48,899 bases of DNA from Mycobacterium sp. ACS4331 (lineage in GTDB: Bacteria; Actinomycetota; Actinomycetes; Mycobacteriales; Mycobacteriaceae). A program made the translations under genes and the position numbers. The DNA lies in assembly GCF_001667265.1 (NCBI RefSeq), contig NZ_LZHW01000068.1:1-48899 (forward strand), given 5' to 3'. Below, piece after piece: positions 47,262 through 48,899 of the stretch. The first letter of the stretch is position 1. Each line of letters starts with the position of its first letter. The notes under the pieces are model-generated. The model worked only from the letters and a program-made list of their open reading frames with translations, made no database searches and had not been told where the DNA came from.

Positions 47262-48755
47262 TCAGTGTGGCATCAGATGCTCCCAGTCGGTGGCTGGTGC
47301 GACCAGATCGGTTTGTGAAGAGATCGCGCCGTCAGGCCCGACGTACTGTCCGGTGTTCGGGTTGTACGGCACGACCGCGACCGGCGGCGCGGGCTCACCC
47401 GGTGGCGTCCCCGTGGGCTCACCCGGCGAAGGCCCCGCAGGCGGCGGCAGTGGTGTGCCCTCGATCGGACCGAAGATTCTCTCGTTCTCCGTCACTCTGC
47501 TGTCCGGCGGAACGCCCTGCGCGATCAGATTGGGGTCGATGGGATACGGGCCGAGCGCATGCTGGCGGGTGGCCAGCGGTCGATAGGGCTGGTCGCTGTT
47601 GCAGATCTGCACCGTGGGCGCCCGCTTTCCCGGATGTTCCATGCACGGGGAGTTGCGGGCTCCGCGGACGCTGATCGGCGAATCCTGAGGAAGTTTGCAG
47701 TAGAGCCCGTCGGGGGTGTCGATGTCGGTTTCGTCTGCGGGCGAGCGCCAGGATGACGGCGGCAGGAAACCGACGGTGCACACGGGCGGGTCGGCAATGC
47801 TGATCCCGAAGTCCGACAACGGGATTCCGGTCGGGTTGTTCGTCGCCACCGCGAACGACTGGATGCCGGACGCGGTGAGTGGCAACATCACCAGCAGTTG
47901 TTCGATGCCCGGCCGGTAGGTGACACCGACCTGACCGACGGATGCGAGGTTGGCCAGCAGCACCGGCAGCGTCGGCTTGACCTGTGCCAGCAGCGTCGAC
48001 ACCTCCCGCATGAAGCCCGGACCGACGCCGAGCAGGGTGCGCAGATCCGGATCGTTGGCAGCGAACTGCTCGGTCACCCCGGCCAGTGCACGTGCCCAGG
48101 TTCGGATGGCGTCGGTGCTGTGAACCTGGCTGTCCAGCAGTGGCACCGAGTGGTCGACGAGCGCTCGCGCAGTCTCCCTTTCGGCCGCGAAGTCTCGGCT
48201 CAGCGCGGCACTCGAGTCCATCAATGACCCCAGGTCATATCCCGCACCTGCCAGACCTTCATAGGTCTCGTCGATGAGGTTGCCGAGCCGATCCGTGGGC
48301 ACGGTGGCCAACAGGGCGCTGACCTGGTCCAGCACCGGACCTATCTGCTGAGGCACGGTGACGTCGGCCTGCGGGATCACCGAGTTGTCGCGCAGCAGAG
48401 GGCCTCCGGCGCTGCGAGGCACGAGGTCCACGTACTGTTCGCCGACCGCCGAGATGCTGCGCACGTTTGCCTGCACATCAGCGGGCACCTCGGCTCCGCG
48501 GTCCAGGGACAGTGTCGCCACAACCTTGTCCGGCTGCAGGTCCAGTCCGGTGACCCTGCCGATCTGCACGCCCCGCATCGTGACATTGCTGAATCTGTAC
48601 AGACCACCCGACACGGGCAGTTCGAGTTTCACGATGGTGTGCCCGACACCGAGAAGTCTCGGGGCCTGGATGTAGATCAACGCCATGACCGACACACCGA
48701 GAACCGACGCGACCAGGAAGACGATCAGCTGGATCCGCACGAACCGGGTGAGCAT
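47262..48755 (-). CDS. mceF: Mce-family protein, MceF type
   Basis: A 497-residue Mce protein: an N-terminal transmembrane anchor (residues about 7-30, FVRIQLIVFLVASVLGVSVM), an MlaD/MCE domain at about 36-115 (VKLELPVSGGLYRFSNVTMR ... VQANVRSISAVGEQYVDL), a long helical coiled region with the LxxxP pattern (about 120-300), and a Pro-rich tail from about 430 (the PPPAGPSPGEPTGTPPGEP block). Mce proteins form a periplasmic tunnel for lipid or sterol import with YrbE permeases. It is recognised as MceF because it is the last gene, directly after an MceE-type tail. ATG 48755 or GTG 48758 (GTGATG, overlapping the stop of mceE). Convergent, 4-bp gap, with the exported protein gene. Confidence 0.9.
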   Translation of the reverse strand: MLTRFVRIQLIVFLVASVLGVSVMALIYIQAPRLLGVGHTIVKLELPVSGGLYRFSNVTMRGVQIGRVTGLDLQPDKVVATLSLDRGAEVPADVQANVRSISAVGEQYVDLVPRSAGGPLLRDNSVIPQADVTVPQQIGPVLDQVSALLATVPTDRLGNLIDETYEGLAGAGYDLGSLMDSSAALSRDFAAERETARALVDHSVPLLDSQVHSTDAIRTWARALAGVTEQFAANDPDLRTLLGVGPGFMREVSTLLAQVKPTLPVLLANLASVGQVGVTYRPGIEQLLVMLPLTASGIQSFAVATNNPTGIPLSDFGISIADPPVCTVGFLPPSSWRSPADETDIDTPDGLYCKLPQDSPISVRGARNSPCMEHPGKRAPTVQICNSDQPYRPLATRQHALGPYPIDPNLIAQGVPPDSRVTENERIFGPIEGTPLPPPAGPSPGEPTGTPPGEPAPPVAVVPYNPNTGQYVGPDGAISSQTDLVAPATDWEHLMPH

Positions 48756-48880
48756 CACCGGTCCCCTTCCGCGGGGTACGGACCGGCGAAGATGGACGCG
48801 TCAGGCCCGACGACGGGCGGTGTGAGAACCGGCGGGTTGACGGGCATCGGCGTCACGTCGACCGGTGGGGGCGGCGGCGG
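48755..48880 (-). CDS. mceE: Mce-family lipoprotein MceE type, C-terminal end (truncated by window edge)
   Basis: Translating the minus strand upstream of mceF gives a proline-rich tail, TPMPVNPPVLTPPVVGPDAS then IFAGPYPAEGDR, ending at a TGA (48757-48755) that overlaps the mceF start. A Pro-rich end with D-x-S-x-F-x-G-P-Y is typical of mycobacterial MceE (LprK-like) proteins. The reading becomes unreliable at the G-run after about 48880. The rest of the mce operon (yrbE, mceA-D) must lie beyond the right edge. Confidence 0.72.
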   Translation of the reverse strand, partial: PPPPPPVDVTPMPVNPPVLTPPVVGPDASIFAGPYPAEGDR

Positions 48881-48899
48881 CGGGGGGGGGGGGGGGCGG
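48881..48899. other. G-run contig end
   Basis: Fifteen or more consecutive G bases end the window, like the low-complexity start. Part of it could be a real CCC-coded proline run of MceE, but the length and position at the edge suggest an artefact. Confidence 0.6.

Noticed and set aside
1..48899. tRNA/rRNA genes, riboswitches, insertion sequences, CRISPR arrays
   Set aside because: No cloverleaf or rRNA-like sequence, transposase, terminal inverted repeat or regularly spaced repeat was seen; the only direct repeats are protein-coding.

Overview
The window is chromosomal DNA of a high-GC actinobacterium, most likely a fast-growing environmental Mycobacterium (Mycolicibacterium). The evidence is the end of an mce operon (MceE tail plus MceF) at the right edge, dense FadD/FadE/enoyl-CoA hydratase paralogues, an F420-type LLM oxidoreductase, frequent GTG/TTG starts, and a secreted Pro/Ala-rich wall-type protein. 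Both extreme ends (about 1-177 and 48881-48899) are almost pure G/C homopolymer runs and look like contig-end artefacts, so the flanking genes are cut.

Left part (1-10.9 kb) is ordinary accessory chromosome: an acyl-CoA dehydrogenase tail, a 796-residue exported repeat protein, a conserved hypothetical, an XRE/MmyB-type regulator translationally coupled to a small hotdog thioesterase, a D-2-hydroxyacid dehydrogenase with an overlapping small membrane protein, an agmatinase-family ureohydrolase convergent with an NCS1 permease, an MFS exporter and a double-hotdog thioesterase.

From 10.9 to 47.3 kb lies a catabolic island of CoA-thioester chemistry: four acyl-CoA ligases, six acyl-CoA dehydrogenases (two long and one short in operons, others divergent), six crotonase-fold enzymes, two MaoC-type hydratases, a HSD17B4-type SDR, a thiolase-like protein coupled to a DUF35 protein (Ltp2/ChsH2-like aldolase pair), a HpcH/HpaI aldolase, a TauD-type dioxygenase, a second 2-hydroxyacid dehydrogenase, a nitroreductase, a DHDP-reductase-like oxidoreductase, an LLM oxidoreductase, an isochorismatase-fold protein with altered catalytic positions, and four amidohydrolase_2 (ACMSD-superfamily) paralogues of nearly equal length (395-398 aa). 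The genes form short back-to-back operons; many members overlap by 4 bp (ATGA/GTGA), and convergent ends abut or overlap with almost no spacer.

The most interesting signal is regulatory. A 16-bp dyad GAGAA-N6-TTCTC occurs exactly in three intergenic regions, each in front of one of the amidohydrolase genes (14336, 18586, 42170). A one-mismatch copy lies 9 bp in front of the TetR gene (14171) and another directly abuts the ATG of the isochorismatase-like gene (44338); weaker copies lie in other divergent promoters of the island. This suggests one local TetR-controlled regulon. A different 17-bp palindrome (45029) precedes the fourth amidohydrolase, and an 18-bp one (20605) sits between two divergent acyl-CoA dehydrogenases. 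The substrate cannot be named from sequence; the enzyme set fits side-chain and ring degradation of a branched or alicyclic carboxylic acid through CoA esters, possibly imported by the neighbouring Mce system. No RNA genes, IS elements or CRISPR arrays were seen.
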